Below are positions 55,604-64,000 of a stretch of DNA of 64,000 bases, piece by piece. Under the pieces are notes generated by a model. The model saw only the letters and a program-made list of their open reading frames with translations. It searched no databases and had not been told where the DNA came from. Both the position numbers and the translations under genes were made by a program. The stretch is from Acidobacteriota bacterium. GTDB lineage: Bacteria > Acidobacteriota > Terriglobia > Bryobacterales > Bryobacteraceae. The DNA is taken from NCBI GenBank assembly GCA_025352795.1, contig JANXSF010000013.1:1-64000 (forward strand), given 5' to 3'. The first letter of the stretch is position 1, and every line of letters begins with the position of its first letter.

Positions 55604-55820
55604 TTATCTCCTCAAGTGTGGTTATCAATAATAAGGTATGGTTGCACCTTATCCTAACCAAGGTACTAGTTTAGGTGAACCCTGAGTACTCATCAAACCT
55701 TTGAGGGTCGAACGGCGCAAAAAAGGGGGTGAGTGGGGATTTGTGTAAGTGGAGATGTTCGGCCAGTTGGCGAGGTCGGCTCAAGTGACTCAGCCATTTA
55801 GCTTTTCCGCCCTTCGACGC

Positions 55821-55826
55821 TACAAT
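55821..55826 (+). promoter_or_regulatory. -10-like box just before rsmE
   Basis: TACAAT ends 9 nt before the ATG at 55836 and there is no ribosome site between, consistent with a nearly leaderless message. A convincing -35 box is not visible. Confidence 0.35.
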
Positions 55827-55835
55827 AATTGTTGT

Positions 55836-56567
55836 ATGGCTCGTCGCTTATTCTACGTTGACCAGATCGCCGGTGATGATGCTGAAATTCGTGACCAGGA
55901 AGCGCATCACCTTGTCCGCGTTCTTCGGGTAGAAGTTGGCCAAGTCTATGAAATATCAGATCAAAAGTCATTCTACCTGGCAGAAATCGCCAAGGTTCAA
56001 AAAGGACTGGTCACTTTCCATATCAAGGAAAAGCTACCCACTTCTTCGGAGTCATTCAATGTCACCCTTTACGCCAGCCTCTTCAAATTCGATCATTTTG
56101 AATGGATGCTGGAAAAGATCACTGAATTAGGGGTGACGGCAATTCAACCGGTCATCGCTGAGCGTTCAGAAAAAGGGACAGAGGTCTCTGTCCCCAAGCG
56201 GATGGAGCGGTGGCTGCGAATTTTGCATGAATCTGGGCAGCAATCCCGCAGATTGCGCATTCCCGCTATCCATCCAGTCATGGCACTGGGCAAAGCGCTT
56301 CAGATTACGACAGGGCTTCGCCTGCTCCTGGATGTAAAAAAAGGCATTCCCTCCCTACTGACCTGCCTTCCCAATCCCGCTCAGGACATCTCACTCCTTT
56401 TGGGGCCCGAAGGCGGATCGACGGATCGGGAACGGGAATCCATCCTCGCCGCCGGATGGAAAGCCTGTTCCTTAGGGCCGAATGTGCTGCGAGCTGAGAC
56501 CGCCGCCATTGCCGCTTTGTCGGTAATCTCGGTTTGGAGCATGGGGCAACAGACGGATACGTTATAA
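55836..56567 (+). CDS. rsmE: 16S rRNA m3U1498 methyltransferase
   Basis: A 243-residue SPOUT-fold methyltransferase that modifies U1498 of 16S rRNA. N-terminal PUA-like part (RLFYVDQIAGDDAEIRDQEAHHLVRVLR), then the trefoil knot with LLLGPEGGSTDRERE and RAETAAIAALSVI. The ATG at 55836 gives the family N-terminus; the frame opens 29 codons earlier without support. An in-frame palindrome at 56175-56194 encodes KGTEVSVP in a variable loop, probably a repeat insertion tolerated there. It is followed by Rrf2 and cysK genes. Confidence 0.95.
   Translation: MARRLFYVDQIAGDDAEIRDQEAHHLVRVLRVEVGQVYEISDQKSFYLAEIAKVQKGLVTFHIKEKLPTSSESFNVTLYASLFKFDHFEWMLEKITELGVTAIQPVIAERSEKGTEVSVPKRMERWLRILHESGQQSRRLRIPAIHPVMALGKALQITTGLRLLLDVKKGIPSLLTCLPNPAQDISLLLGPEGGSTDRERESILAAGWKACSLGPNVLRAETAAIAALSVISVWSMGQQTDTL
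56175..56194. repeat. In-frame palindrome inside rsmE
   Basis: Arms GGGACAGAG (56175-56183) and CTCTGTCCC (56186-56194) flank GT. It shares the GGGAC...GTCCC form with the palindromes at 4726 and 44933. Confidence 0.7.
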
Positions 56568-56588
56568 TCTCCATCGGGGCATCGGTGT

Positions 56589-57014
56589 ATGAATATTTCA
56601 GTTAAAGGCGAGTACGCACTACAAGCAGTTTTCGACCTTTCCGTTCAACCCGGCCAGGGACCAGTTAAAATTGCTGAAATTGCGCGTCGGCAGAAGATCC
56701 CTCAGAAATTTTTGGAATTGATTTTGGCCGGCTTGAAGCAGGGTGGCTTTGTGGAATCGAAGCGCGGTGCTGAAGGCGGTTACCTGTTGGCACGCCCGGC
56801 CAGTCAAATCACGATTGGTGAAGTCTTACGTCATGTGGAAGGGCAGAAATTGTCTGGCTCCAAGGGCAGGCGCAAAAACGACACCCCGTTTGGGGATTTG
56901 TGGAATCGTGTGGATAAGGCCATTTCAGGCGTTGTGGATGAAACCACTTTCCTTGATTTGGCGACGAATTGGAAAGACAGGCAGGCACGTTACGTGCCGA
57001 ATTGGGATATCTAA
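56589..57014 (+). CDS. Cysteine-free Rrf2-family transcriptional regulator
   Basis: A 141-residue regulator with an N-terminal winged helix ([22 protein letters not shown], then [30 protein letters not shown]). Unlike IscR or NsrR it has no cysteine, so it carries no iron-sulfur cluster. It resembles CymR, which controls cysteine metabolism together with CysK. It lies 22 bp after rsmE and 16 bp before cysK. A role as cysteine regulator is inferred from this neighbour and from the missing cysteines. Confidence 0.85.
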   Translation: MNISVKGEYALQAVFDLSVQPGQGPVKIAEIARRQKIPQKFLELILAGLKQGGFVESKRGAEGGYLLARPASQITIGEVLRHVEGQKLSGSKGRRKNDTPFGDLWNRVDKAISGVVDETTFLDLATNWKDRQARYVPNWDI

Positions 57015-57030
57015 GTGGAGGGAGTCAGTA

Positions 57031-57987
57031 ATGATTTTTGACGATAATACATTGACCATCGGGCGCACGCCTCTGGTTCGACTCAAGCGCGTTACCGACG
57101 GAGCAGGTGCTACGGTGCTAGCCAAAATCGAAGGTCGCAATCCGGCTTATTCGGTGAAGTGCCGCATTGGCGCGTCCATGATTTGGGATGCCGAAAAGCG
57201 TGGTGTTCTAAAGCCAGGGGTGGAAATGGTGGAACCAACCAGCGGCAACACCGGAATTGCCTTGGCCTTTGTGGCCGCCGCACGTGGTTACAAAATCACC
57301 TTAACCATGCCTGAAACCATGTCCATTGAACGTCGTAAAGTTTTGAAGGCGTTTGGGGCAAACCTGGTTCTTACGGAAGGTTCAGGCGGTATGAAAGGGG
57401 CCATTGCCAAAGCTGAACAGATGGTTGCATCGGACCCTGGCCGTTATTTACTGCTGCAGCAGTTTAAAAACCCAGCCAACCCTGACATCCATTTCAACAC
57501 CACTGGCCCGGAAATTTGGGACGATACTGAGGGTGGTATGGACGTTTTGGTTTCTGGCATCGGCACCGGCGGCACAATTACCGGAATTTCCCGCTACTTC
57601 AAGCAGGCTAAGGGTAAAAACATTGTGTCTATCGGCGTTGAACCAACGGCCAGCCCGGTGATCACTCAGACTCTCAAGGGTGAAGCGATCAAGCCCGGAC
57701 CTCATAAAATTCAGGGCATCGGCGCAGGTTTCATTCCAGATAATTTGGACCTCTCGGTGGTGGACCGAGTGGAACTGGTCAGCAACGAAGAATCAATTGA
57801 GATGGCTCGTCGTCTGGCTCGTGAAGAAGGGATTCTTTGTGGAATCTCTTGCGGAGCGGCAGCAGCAGCGGCTTTGCGTGTGGCCAAAGAGCCTGAAATG
57901 AAAGGCAAGACAATCGTAGTGGTGCTGCCAGATTCCGGCGAACGTTACTTGAGCAGTGTCTTGTTTGAAGGGATGTTCAACGATTAA
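57031..57987 (+). CDS. cysK: Cysteine synthase (O-acetylserine sulfhydrylase)
   Basis: A 318-residue PLP enzyme that forms L-cysteine from O-acetylserine and sulfide. The PLP Lys is in [11 protein letters not shown], the substrate loop [11 protein letters not shown] and the phosphate-binding [14 protein letters not shown] are intact. The start is ATG 57031 with GGAGGGAG before it; the longer frame from 56743 overlaps the Rrf2 gene and is not used. As in CymR systems, CysK may also bind the adjacent regulator, an inference. A 9-bp-arm hairpin follows 10 bp after the stop. Confidence 0.95.
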   Translation: MIFDDNTLTIGRTPLVRLKRVTDGAGATVLAKIEGRNPAYSVKCRIGASMIWDAEKRGVLKPGVEMVEPTSGNTGIALAFVAAARGYKITLTMPETMSIERRKVLKAFGANLVLTEGSGGMKGAIAKAEQMVASDPGRYLLLQQFKNPANPDIHFNTTGPEIWDDTEGGMDVLVSGIGTGGTITGISRYFKQAKGKNIVSIGVEPTASPVITQTLKGEAIKPGPHKIQGIGAGFIPDNLDLSVVDRVELVSNEESIEMARRLAREEGILCGISCGAAAAAALRVAKEPEMKGKTIVVVLPDSGERYLSSVLFEGMFND

Positions 57988-57997
57988 CAGTTTAGGG

Positions 57998-58037
57998 AAG
58001 CGGACGTACTCGGGGTATAGGGTGAGAGCGTCCGCTT
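57998..58037 (+). terminator. Possible hairpin after cysK
   Basis: Arms AAGCGGACG (57998-58006) and CGTCCGCTT (58029-58037) with a 22-nt loop and no T-run. Placement 10 bp past the stop suggests transcript-end processing. Confidence 0.4.
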
Positions 58038-58096
58038 GTCGTAACGGGGATTACTTAAACTAACGATCTAAAAGTACCAAGGGTTACCGGTACGCC

Positions 58097-58350
58097 TTAT
58101 TTTGTAGTCAGCCAATCGCCCAGGGTTGGGTCGAATGGTGAAAAGAATACTGACCTCCCCGAGTCTTCATAAAATGCTTGCAACAATGTCCGATTGGTAA
58201 TCGAAAAACAATAGCCCTCTGGCGTCTTCCGGCTCGCCACCCTGGGGTTATCGAATCACTTTCCAACGGAATACCGCGTCGCAACAGACGCTGCGTTTTA
58301 CCCGATTCACAGCACGGCGAATAAACAGCGAAAATAGTTCTTGACCAAGC
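58097..58350 (-). pseudogene. Frameshifted protein remnant
   Basis: On the minus strand, 53 codons ending at TAA 58097-58099 read FDNPRVASRKTPEGYCFSI then LLQAFYEDSGRSVFFSPFDP, which looks coding. A TGA at 58256-58258 opens this frame, but the segment just upstream continues in another frame as ESGKTQRLLRRGIPLESDSI. A one-base shift near CCCCAGGG (58240-58250) would join them. I do not recognise the family. It is probably decayed, and its upper end is unclear because the DUF72 gene lies on the other strand. Confidence 0.4.
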
Positions 58351-58401
58351 TAGGTGATTAGCCTTACTATAAGGGCGAAGATAAAGCGAAAGGAAACCAA
58401 T

Positions 58402-59271
58402 ATGGCTATTGTTAATAGAGCTGTTAATAAAATCGTTAAGCCCTCCTTCAATTTGCGAACGGGCCCTGCTGGCTGGCTGCACCCCCATTGGTCTGGGGTC
58501 ATTTACCCCAAAACTGCACCTAAAGGATTCCATCCATTGGAGTTCTTGGCCTCAAGGTTCGATACGGTAGAAATCAACACCAACGCTCATCAGCCGTTAC
58601 GACCCGAGCTTTCCTACATGTGGCTGGACAAAATCCGGCGCAATCCGAATTTCTCATTCACAGCTAGACTGGCCAAGCAATTCACGCATGAACGCCAGTT
58701 GGAACCTCAAGCTGTCACCAGTTTTTCCGATGGACTGCGTCCGCTGCATCGTGCAGGTAAGCTCGGTTGCTTACTGATGCAGTTCCCCTGGGCGTTCCGC
58801 TATACGGCGGAAAATCGCGAATTCCTGATTGAACTGCGGCGAGCCTTTTCCGAATTCCCATTGGTTGCTGAATTTCGTCATTCCAGTTGGATGTTGGACG
58901 AAGCCCTGGGAACCCTCATCGATTACCGCATCGGCTTTGTGAACATTGATCAACCGGAAGGCATGAAGGCGATGCCCCCCACTTCCTTTCTGACCACCTC
59001 AGTAGGTTATGTGCGCCTCAACGGCAAGCAGCACCGCAACTGGTTCCAGGATTTCGGAGCGCAAGCTGGTGATCAGACTCCGGTGGATTATATGTACACG
59101 CCCGAAGAGCTGGCGGAATGGAAGCACAGAATCGACCACGTCGCCAAATTCGCCGCATCCACCTATGTGATTTTCAACAACGATGGGGGAGGCAGAAGTG
59201 TGGTGAATGCGTTGCAGATGCAGGCCATGCTGAAACCGCAGCAGGAAATCGCGATTCCCGTCGCGGCTTAA
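58402..59271 (+). CDS. DUF72 family protein
   Basis: A 289-residue TIM-barrel protein of the DUF72 (YecE-like) family, function unknown, in the cytoplasm. Family marks are GPAGWLHPHWSGVIYP near the start, RFDTVEINTNAH, and LLMQFPWAFRYT then VAEFRHSSW. The ATG at 58402 is chosen over the opening at 58354 because AAAGGAAACC lies 7 nt upstream. It precedes a good terminator. Confidence 0.88.
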   Translation: MAIVNRAVNKIVKPSFNLRTGPAGWLHPHWSGVIYPKTAPKGFHPLEFLASRFDTVEINTNAHQPLRPELSYMWLDKIRRNPNFSFTARLAKQFTHERQLEPQAVTSFSDGLRPLHRAGKLGCLLMQFPWAFRYTAENREFLIELRRAFSEFPLVAEFRHSSWMLDEALGTLIDYRIGFVNIDQPEGMKAMPPTSFLTTSVGYVRLNGKQHRNWFQDFGAQAGDQTPVDYMYTPEELAEWKHRIDHVAKFAASTYVIFNNDGGGRSVVNALQMQAMLKPQQEIAIPVAA

Positions 59272-59299
59272 ATTTCTCTCCCTGACGCAAGTTGTCTTT

Positions 59300-59349
59300 G
59301 AGGCCGCAGGCCGCCTGTTTATTCAGGAAGTCTGCGGCCTCTTTTTTTC
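59300..59349 (+). terminator. Rho-independent terminator of the DUF72 gene
   Basis: Perfect 10-bp arms GAGGCCGCAG (59300-59309) and CTGCGGCCTC (59332-59341), a 22-nt loop that can pair further, and a T7 run. It lies 28 bp past the stop. Confidence 0.88.
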
Positions 59350-59372
59350 GTGGTGGGAAATAGACGGGAGGC

Positions 59373-59606
59373 CTAACGCTCTGAAACCTTTTTTTTGGGA
59401 AACCTGTGGTTAAAAGGCCTTACTGTGACGCTATCCGCTGCAACAGTTTGGCTTTCGTCAGCACCTGAGCTTGGGCCGTTCTTCACAGCAGTAACGAGTT
59501 GTTGGCCATGAATGCAGCGGTTCTTGTACCACCACTCCGCTTCTCCCGCCTCGGTTGTAAAAACCGGCGCGCCCGTTTTGGACTGCTTCTCACTTTGCTT
59601 CTTCAT
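59373..59606 (-). CDS. Small protein of unknown function
   Basis: A 77-residue frame with a Trp-Trp core (FTTEAGEAEWWYKNRCIHGQ), reminiscent of small antitoxin-like proteins whose start reads F-x-x-E-A-x-E-A-x-W-W. The rest is charged and basic at the end (FPKKKVSER). No partner gene is adjacent. The reading is plausible but weak; it may be an orphan of a toxin-antitoxin locus. Confidence 0.45.
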   Translation of the reverse strand: MKKQSEKQSKTGAPVFTTEAGEAEWWYKNRCIHGQQLVTAVKNGPSSGADESQTVAADSVTVRPFNHRFPKKKVSER

Positions 59607-59740
59607 TTCGGTCTCTCCAAAACACTAGTTGAAAAGACAGTTATGCCTCGTACTTTACCATTACGAATTGTCCACACCACGCCCTCCAATCGTAAGGCCG
59701 ATGGACTGATCCTCGCAGGCCATAGTGCGAAGCAGAATAC

Positions 59741-61786
59741 CTATCGGCCGATCTCCTTCAAAATGGCATCGGCCTTATAAACCTTCTTCAACGACTCCAA
59801 AATAATTTGGCTGGCTACGTGAACGGAACGTTCGCGCACATCGCGATAGACGTAGTTATTCGGTAGCCCTTCAATATTTCCGTCGAACAGAATACCTGTC
59901 AATTCGCCCTTCGTATTAATAGTCGGGCTACCAGAATTTCCGCCATGTGTGTCTGCCGTGCTCACAAAGTTAAACGGAGTTGTCGGCGTCAGCGCTTTTT
60001 GCGCCTTCTTCCACGATTCCGGAATTTCAAAAGGCTCCTTGCCCGTTACGCGCGGCCAAAGTCCGGATGTCCTGGTGGTCCACGCTCTGGCTTCGCCCTT
60101 CTCTGTGGTGTAGCCCATCACCTTGGCGTAGCTGAGTCGCAAAGTAAACGTCGCATCAGGGTACTCACTGGCCCCGTAAGCTGCAAATCGAGCCTGGGCA
60201 ATCTTGCTGTACGATGCGTTCAATACGGCCTCTACCTTGTCCTCAAACTCCTTTCGCAGACGCCTGGTTTCCGGGTCCATCAGCTTTGCCAATTGGATAA
60301 TGGCATCGTTGGAAGTAGCCACAGTGGCCAGATTTTCGCCGTACTTTTTGCGAACTTTAGGATCCACCAATTGCGAATTGTCCACGTAGAATTCGGCGGC
60401 TTGTTTGGGAGTCCGCCCAGCCAGGATTTTGGCTAACAGTGGATCGTCACCAAGTCCTTTCTGCATTTGCAGGAACGATTCTTCAAATAGTTGCTTTTCG
60501 AGAGTCGGGTAAATGGGTGCCTCGGAATAGAGGTTACTTTCTAATTGCGGCAACGCCGTATCGGAGAACTCTCGAAGCCTTTCGGCATTGGGTTTGGGCT
60601 TCTCCACAGCCAGTCGCACCAAGGTACGAGCTCTGCCGAACAACTCAGAATTGGCAAGAGCACCCAGTAATCGGATGCGGACATAAAGGCTTTTGTAAGC
60701 CTCATGGGCTTTTGCCACATCGTCCCAAGCGCTGCCGAACTGCTTATTCTTTTCCGGATTGTCGGCAATCGACGCCCGCAGCTTATTCTCATCCACACGT
60801 TTGGCATTGATCAATACAGGGTCCTGCAGTCCGCCGTTGAAGCCGGAAATGGCCTTGTAGGAATTCTGATAAGTAAGCAGCAGATCGCGAGCGATGCGCT
60901 TTTGTTCCGCGTTCACTTCGCTAAAAGCAATCAGTCTGGAAATCATGGATTCGAACATGGGCAGCCGCAGTTTAAATTCCACATCACGGCCAAACTCTAA
61001 AGCAGCCACGGTATCTAAACGATTCGTCTTGCCCGGATGGCCGGTAACAAAAACCAATTCCCCTTCTTTCGCACCTTGTTTCGCCCACTTCAAATACTCT
61101 GCTGGCTTAGCTGGTTTATCGTTTTCATAGGCCCGAAACAATGCAAAATCCAAGCAATAGCGCGGGTAGGTGAAGTTGTCAGGATCCCCGCCGAACGCGG
61201 CGATAGCTTCTTCCGGTGCAAACACAAGCCGAATATCGTTGTACTTTTTGTATTGGTACAAATGGTATTGACCACCCGCATACAGCGTGACCACATCACA
61301 GCGATTTCCCGTCCGCGTGTTGCACTCTTTTTCGATATCGGTCATGTGCGCTTTACGGGTCTTATTAGCCACTTCCAAGGGCGTGGAGTCCGTCACACCG
61401 GCCTTTACCTTGGTCGTTACATCTTCCATGGAAAGCAGAACGTTGACTTCCAAATCAGGGCACTTTTTTTCCTCGGCATGGGTACGAGCCAAAAAACCGT
61501 TGACGATGTAATTGTTTTCCTTGGTCCCCAATTGAGAAATACACTCCGACCCCACGTGATGATTGGTGAACAGAAGTCCCTGCGATGAAACAAATGACCC
61601 TGAGCCGCCGTTGTCGAATCGTACCGATGACAAACGCATTTTATCGAGCAAGGAATCCTTCAAATCGAAACCATATTTGCTCTTAATCGATTGTTTAGGA
61701 GCTTGGTTGAAGAGCCACATGCCTGCTTCAGCAGAGGCAAAACCAGGAATCATCAGCAGGGCTGCGGCTAGCAAATAATTTCGCAT
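59741..61786 (-). CDS. S46-family dipeptidyl peptidase
   Basis: A 681-residue exported serine peptidase that removes N-terminal dipeptides (DPP7/DPP11 type). The signal peptide (MRNYLLAAALLMIPGFASA) leads into the chymotrypsin-like fold. His77 in FTNHHVGSEC, Asp in AFGGDPDNFTYPR and Ser in HGGNSGSPTIN form the triad. The ATG at 61786 is chosen because the longer frame to 62005 has no signal. A Gly at the specificity site would favour DPP7-like specificity, but the deciding residue is not clear to me. It is divergent from the ATP-grasp gene. Confidence 0.93.
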   Translation of the reverse strand: MRNYLLAAALLMIPGFASAEAGMWLFNQAPKQSIKSKYGFDLKDSLLDKMRLSSVRFDNGGSGSFVSSQGLLFTNHHVGSECISQLGTKENNYIVNGFLARTHAEEKKCPDLEVNVLLSMEDVTTKVKAGVTDSTPLEVANKTRKAHMTDIEKECNTRTGNRCDVVTLYAGGQYHLYQYKKYNDIRLVFAPEEAIAAFGGDPDNFTYPRYCLDFALFRAYENDKPAKPAEYLKWAKQGAKEGELVFVTGHPGKTNRLDTVAALEFGRDVEFKLRLPMFESMISRLIAFSEVNAEQKRIARDLLLTYQNSYKAISGFNGGLQDPVLINAKRVDENKLRASIADNPEKNKQFGSAWDDVAKAHEAYKSLYVRIRLLGALANSELFGRARTLVRLAVEKPKPNAERLREFSDTALPQLESNLYSEAPIYPTLEKQLFEESFLQMQKGLGDDPLLAKILAGRTPKQAAEFYVDNSQLVDPKVRKKYGENLATVATSNDAIIQLAKLMDPETRRLRKEFEDKVEAVLNASYSKIAQARFAAYGASEYPDATFTLRLSYAKVMGYTTEKGEARAWTTRTSGLWPRVTGKEPFEIPESWKKAQKALTPTTPFNFVSTADTHGGNSGSPTINTKGELTGILFDGNIEGLPNNYVYRDVRERSVHVASQIILESLKKVYKADAILKEIGR

Positions 61787-61969
61787 TTCTTTCACATTGT
61801 GCCAAGGAAATGCCACAAAGGGAAGTGGGCAGGCCGCCGGATCAGAAATTTTATTTTGCGCTAAGTTATTAAAAAAAAGAGCATTACGTGTTGTTTTTGA
61901 TGCTTTGAAGGTGTACAAATGAGGGGTCGATATGAGATAATTTTGCATTATAAGTGAGTTCCGGTCGAG

Positions 61970-63325
61970 ATGACGCACCTTAGCGAGGCGGTAGCCCGCT
62001 ACCACAAATTACTGGAATCTGAATCGTTTAGGGACCTTGGATGGGTCAGTGAGCTACGACAAGCTATGGAAAGTCGTGGTTTAATTGTTTCCACCCGACC
62101 GGTTTCTCCGTTCTTGCGCCCTAATTTTGTGGCCAAACGGCAATACGATCACCTTACCAAAGATTCTGAAGTCCTTTTTTCTGCCATCAATCGCATGAAA
62201 AAGGCGGCACTCAGCAATCCACAGCTTTTAGCCCGCATGGAATTGCTGCCTGCGGAAAAAATGTTGGCCAACACAGATCCTGGATATTCGGAATTGACTT
62301 CAATGAGCACGCTTGAAGCATCCATGGACAATGGCTCAATGCATTTTCTGAACTATCAGGCCACGGCACCGTTCGGAGTTGTGTATTCGGAAATTCTTTC
62401 GGACTTGATTTACGATTGTGAACCGATGAAGGAATTTCGCAAGAAACACAAAATGGCTAAAGTCAGCGGCTTGAAATATTTCTTACAAGCGGCACTGAAA
62501 GCCTGGAAGGAATTCGGCCAAAAGAGAAAGCCCCAAATTGCCGTGCTGGAATTTCGGCAGCCGTTTCCCAATGCCGAATCAAACGAGCATCAACTGCTGG
62601 CCGAGTATTTACGTAAGGCGGGGTACGGCACAGAAGTGGTTTCCCCAGAACAACTGGAATACAAGAACGGTGTACTGCGGCGCGGAGAATTCACCATTGA
62701 CTTAGTATTGCGTCGCGTCAATGCGCAGGAGTTTGTAATCCGTTACGATCTGGAACAGCCGCTGGTGCGTGCTTATCGGGATCGTGCCGTTTGCGTTGTA
62801 AACAATTTTCGAGCAGAAATCGCCCAAAAACGAGCAGTTTTTGAGCTGCTCACTGATGATACATTGACCTCAAAATTCCCTGCGGTGGAACGGAAAGTGA
62901 TCCGCGATATGGTCCCATGGACTCGCGTTGTGCGGGCAACAGATACCAATTGGCGCGGCAACACTGTGGATTTACCGGCGTACATTCTGGCCAACCGCGA
63001 ACACTTGGTAATGCGTCCCAACGACGAGACTGCCGAACAGCACACCTACATTGGGGCGACGATGGATGACGCCAGTTGGGAACGTTCCCTGAAAACGGCC
63101 ATCCGCAATCCATATGTTGTGCAGGAAAAAACAACAGTGGCTACGGAAAAGTTTCCGGTGCAGTTATATGGTGGTTTGGAAATGAAAGAAATGCAGATTG
63201 ACATGTTTGCCCACGCCTATCAAGGCAAAGTGCAATGTGCGTCGACATATCTTTCGACAGCTGCCCCATCGGGATTTTCCAGCATCCAGGGGATTGTGCC
63301 CACCTTCATCTTAGAAAGCAAATAG
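61970..63325 (+). CDS. Circularly permuted ATP-grasp-like protein
   Basis: A 451-residue cytoplasmic protein. The C-terminal part carries the ATP-grasp pattern in the circularly permuted layout: LVMRPNDETAEQHTYIG, SWERSLKTAIRNPYVVQEKT, then MFAHAYQGKVQCASTYLSTA. The N-terminal half (YHKLLESESFRDLGWVSELRQ) is unlike known ligases. Such proteins join amine or carboxylate groups, as in glutathionylspermidine synthase, but the substrates here are unknown. A TATAAG box at 61949-61954 precedes the ATG. Confidence 0.7.
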   Translation: MTHLSEAVARYHKLLESESFRDLGWVSELRQAMESRGLIVSTRPVSPFLRPNFVAKRQYDHLTKDSEVLFSAINRMKKAALSNPQLLARMELLPAEKMLANTDPGYSELTSMSTLEASMDNGSMHFLNYQATAPFGVVYSEILSDLIYDCEPMKEFRKKHKMAKVSGLKYFLQAALKAWKEFGQKRKPQIAVLEFRQPFPNAESNEHQLLAEYLRKAGYGTEVVSPEQLEYKNGVLRRGEFTIDLVLRRVNAQEFVIRYDLEQPLVRAYRDRAVCVVNNFRAEIAQKRAVFELLTDDTLTSKFPAVERKVIRDMVPWTRVVRATDTNWRGNTVDLPAYILANREHLVMRPNDETAEQHTYIGATMDDASWERSLKTAIRNPYVVQEKTTVATEKFPVQLYGGLEMKEMQIDMFAHAYQGKVQCASTYLSTAAPSGFSSIQGIVPTFILESK

Positions 63326-63384
63326 CTTTGCAAGCTGCTTGAACAACGCACTTGCGATAGCCCATTTCCCTTATAATCAAGACA

Positions 63385-64000
63385 ATGCGACAAAGGCTTT
63401 TCTATTACGCCTCAGGAATAGCACTTTCGCTGTTACTTATTGCGCTGCTGATTCTGCCTGGGTCCATGTCCTTAGGGGAATTTGGACCTCGCAATACTCC
63501 AGAACTCTATCTGTTCTGGGGAATGTCCACACTCATCTTTGTGCTGACGGTGACGGTGGCGTTCATGCTGTTCCGCACCGTTGCCAAACTCTACATAGAG
63601 CGTTCCAGGGACCGTGAGGGATCGCGAATCCGTACCAAGATGGTGGTGGGTGCGCTGCTGCTCAGCTTCATCCCGCTACTGTTCATGGTGATGTGGAATG
63701 TTTCGGTGTTGACTTACAACATGGACAAATGGTTCAGCCGTCCGGCAGAACATATTCGGTTAGACCTGATTGAAGTTGGGGCCTCTGTAATGCGCGATGC
63801 AGCGGAAAGGGCCAACGCTCAGGCCAACTGGTTGGCACTTGTTGACCATGAAGAAGGCGAGGCCGGGCTGTATCAAAAAATCTGTAAGGAAAACGGGATT
63901 GTCCAGGCAAAGCGTGACGGGGAAGTTATTTGTAGCGTTGCACCGAATGCCAGCCAGGGAATTCGCAAACTTTCGGCCAAGGTGGAAGCCTGGGATGGAA
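63385..64000 (+). CDS. NtrY-like sensor histidine kinase, 5' part only
   Basis: The frame starts at ATG 63385 and runs through the window end. It encodes MRQRLFYYASGIALSLLLIA as a first membrane helix, a second (LIFVLTVTVAFMLF), and then RIRTKMVVGALLLSFIPLLF and NVSVLTYNMDKWFSRPAE, hallmark of NtrY-type nitrogen-sensing kinases. A periplasmic-type sensor segment follows; HAMP and kinase domains lie beyond the window. A TATAAT at 63372-63377 ends 7 nt before the ATG, so the mRNA is probably leaderless. Confidence 0.85.
   Translation, partial: MRQRLFYYASGIALSLLLIALLILPGSMSLGEFGPRNTPELYLFWGMSTLIFVLTVTVAFMLFRTVAKLYIERSRDREGSRIRTKMVVGALLLSFIPLLFMVMWNVSVLTYNMDKWFSRPAEHIRLDLIEVGASVMRDAAERANAQANWLALVDHEEGEAGLYQKICKENGIVQAKRDGEVICSVAPNASQGIRKLSAKVEAWDG

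Noticed and set aside
56743-57030. Extended N-terminus of cysK
   Set aside because: The longer frame lies over the Rrf2 gene; the ATG at 57031 has a strong ribosome site and a canonical N-terminus.
58108-58533. 141-residue minus-strand frame over the DUF72 start
   Set aside because: Its N-terminal part lies over the real DUF72 gene and is unlikely; only its lower part is kept, as part of a remnant.
61787-62005. N-terminal extension of the S46 peptidase
   Set aside because: It hides the signal peptide and runs into the divergent gene; the ATG at 61786 begins the signal peptide.
63339-63617. A 92-residue frame overlapping the start of the last gene
   Set aside because: It is in a different frame from the NtrY-like protein, whose membrane helices and conserved motif are clear.

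Overview
The window looks like a chromosomal stretch from an acidobacterium, probably of the Solibacter/Bryobacter group (Bryobacterales). This is an inference from gene families. Two secreted proteins end in PEP-CTERM anchors. There is a very large Oar-type TonB-dependent receptor, a DUF1111 di-heme protein, a lipoprotein of the PVC-type dehydrogenase/HEAT/cytochrome c family, a DUF6526 protein, and overlapping ECF sigma/anti-sigma gene pairs. No rRNA, tRNA, CRISPR array, prophage or complete insertion sequence was seen.

Layout. 1-440: non-coding, with a 19-nt direct repeat resembling a mobile-element end, then a sigma-70-like promoter. 441-5.6 kb: PEP-CTERM protein, rhamnulokinase and zinc alcohol dehydrogenase, and an ECF sigma operon with a one-helix membrane protein and a secretin-like protein. 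5.6-13 kb: a giant two-heme cytochrome c protein overlapping a fused indolepyruvate ferredoxin oxidoreductase. 12.9-17.4 kb: pheT, pheS, an ankyrin protein and an unknown. 17.5-20.6 kb: split transketolase overlapping a soluble histidine kinase and followed by a NarL-type regulator. 20.8-29 kb: metH, OmpR-type regulator, PEP-CTERM protein, PhoR-type kinase and a DUF362 protein, all on the minus strand. 29-37.5 kb: Tat-exported RidA, TonB receptor, serS and a lipoprotein cytochrome. 37.7-46 kb: MlaF-like ATPase, mobA, lytic transglycosylase, amidase, REC-GGDEF protein, a secreted unknown, clpP and a second ECF sigma pair. 46-47.4 kb: a poorly conserved stretch holding a uracil-DNA-glycosylase-like gene broken by an in-frame TAG. 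47.4-53 kb: thioesterase, DUF6526, DgoD-like dehydratase, and a porin/CuA-cupredoxin/di-heme operon. 53-53.4 kb: a BrnT/CopG toxin-antitoxin pair with a perfect operator-like palindrome. 53.5-58 kb: a large radical SAM enzyme resembling membrane-spanning-lipid (tetraether) synthases, then rsmE, an Rrf2 regulator and cysK. 58-64 kb: a frameshifted remnant, DUF72 protein, small orphan protein, S46 peptidase, circularly permuted ATP-grasp protein and the 5' end of an NtrY-like kinase.

Several groups appear translationally coupled (overlaps of 1-17 bp): sigma/anti-sigma/secretin-like, cytochrome/IOR, transketolase/histidine kinase, porin/CuA/di-heme, and toxin/antitoxin. Short GGGAC...GTCCC-type palindromes recur, two of them inside coding sequences. 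A second repeat, built on AAGTCCGCTAGCGGACTT, sits in two separate convergent gaps. The most interesting items are the radical SAM lipid-synthase candidate, the CuA/di-heme operon, the palindrome families and the broken or frameshifted small genes.
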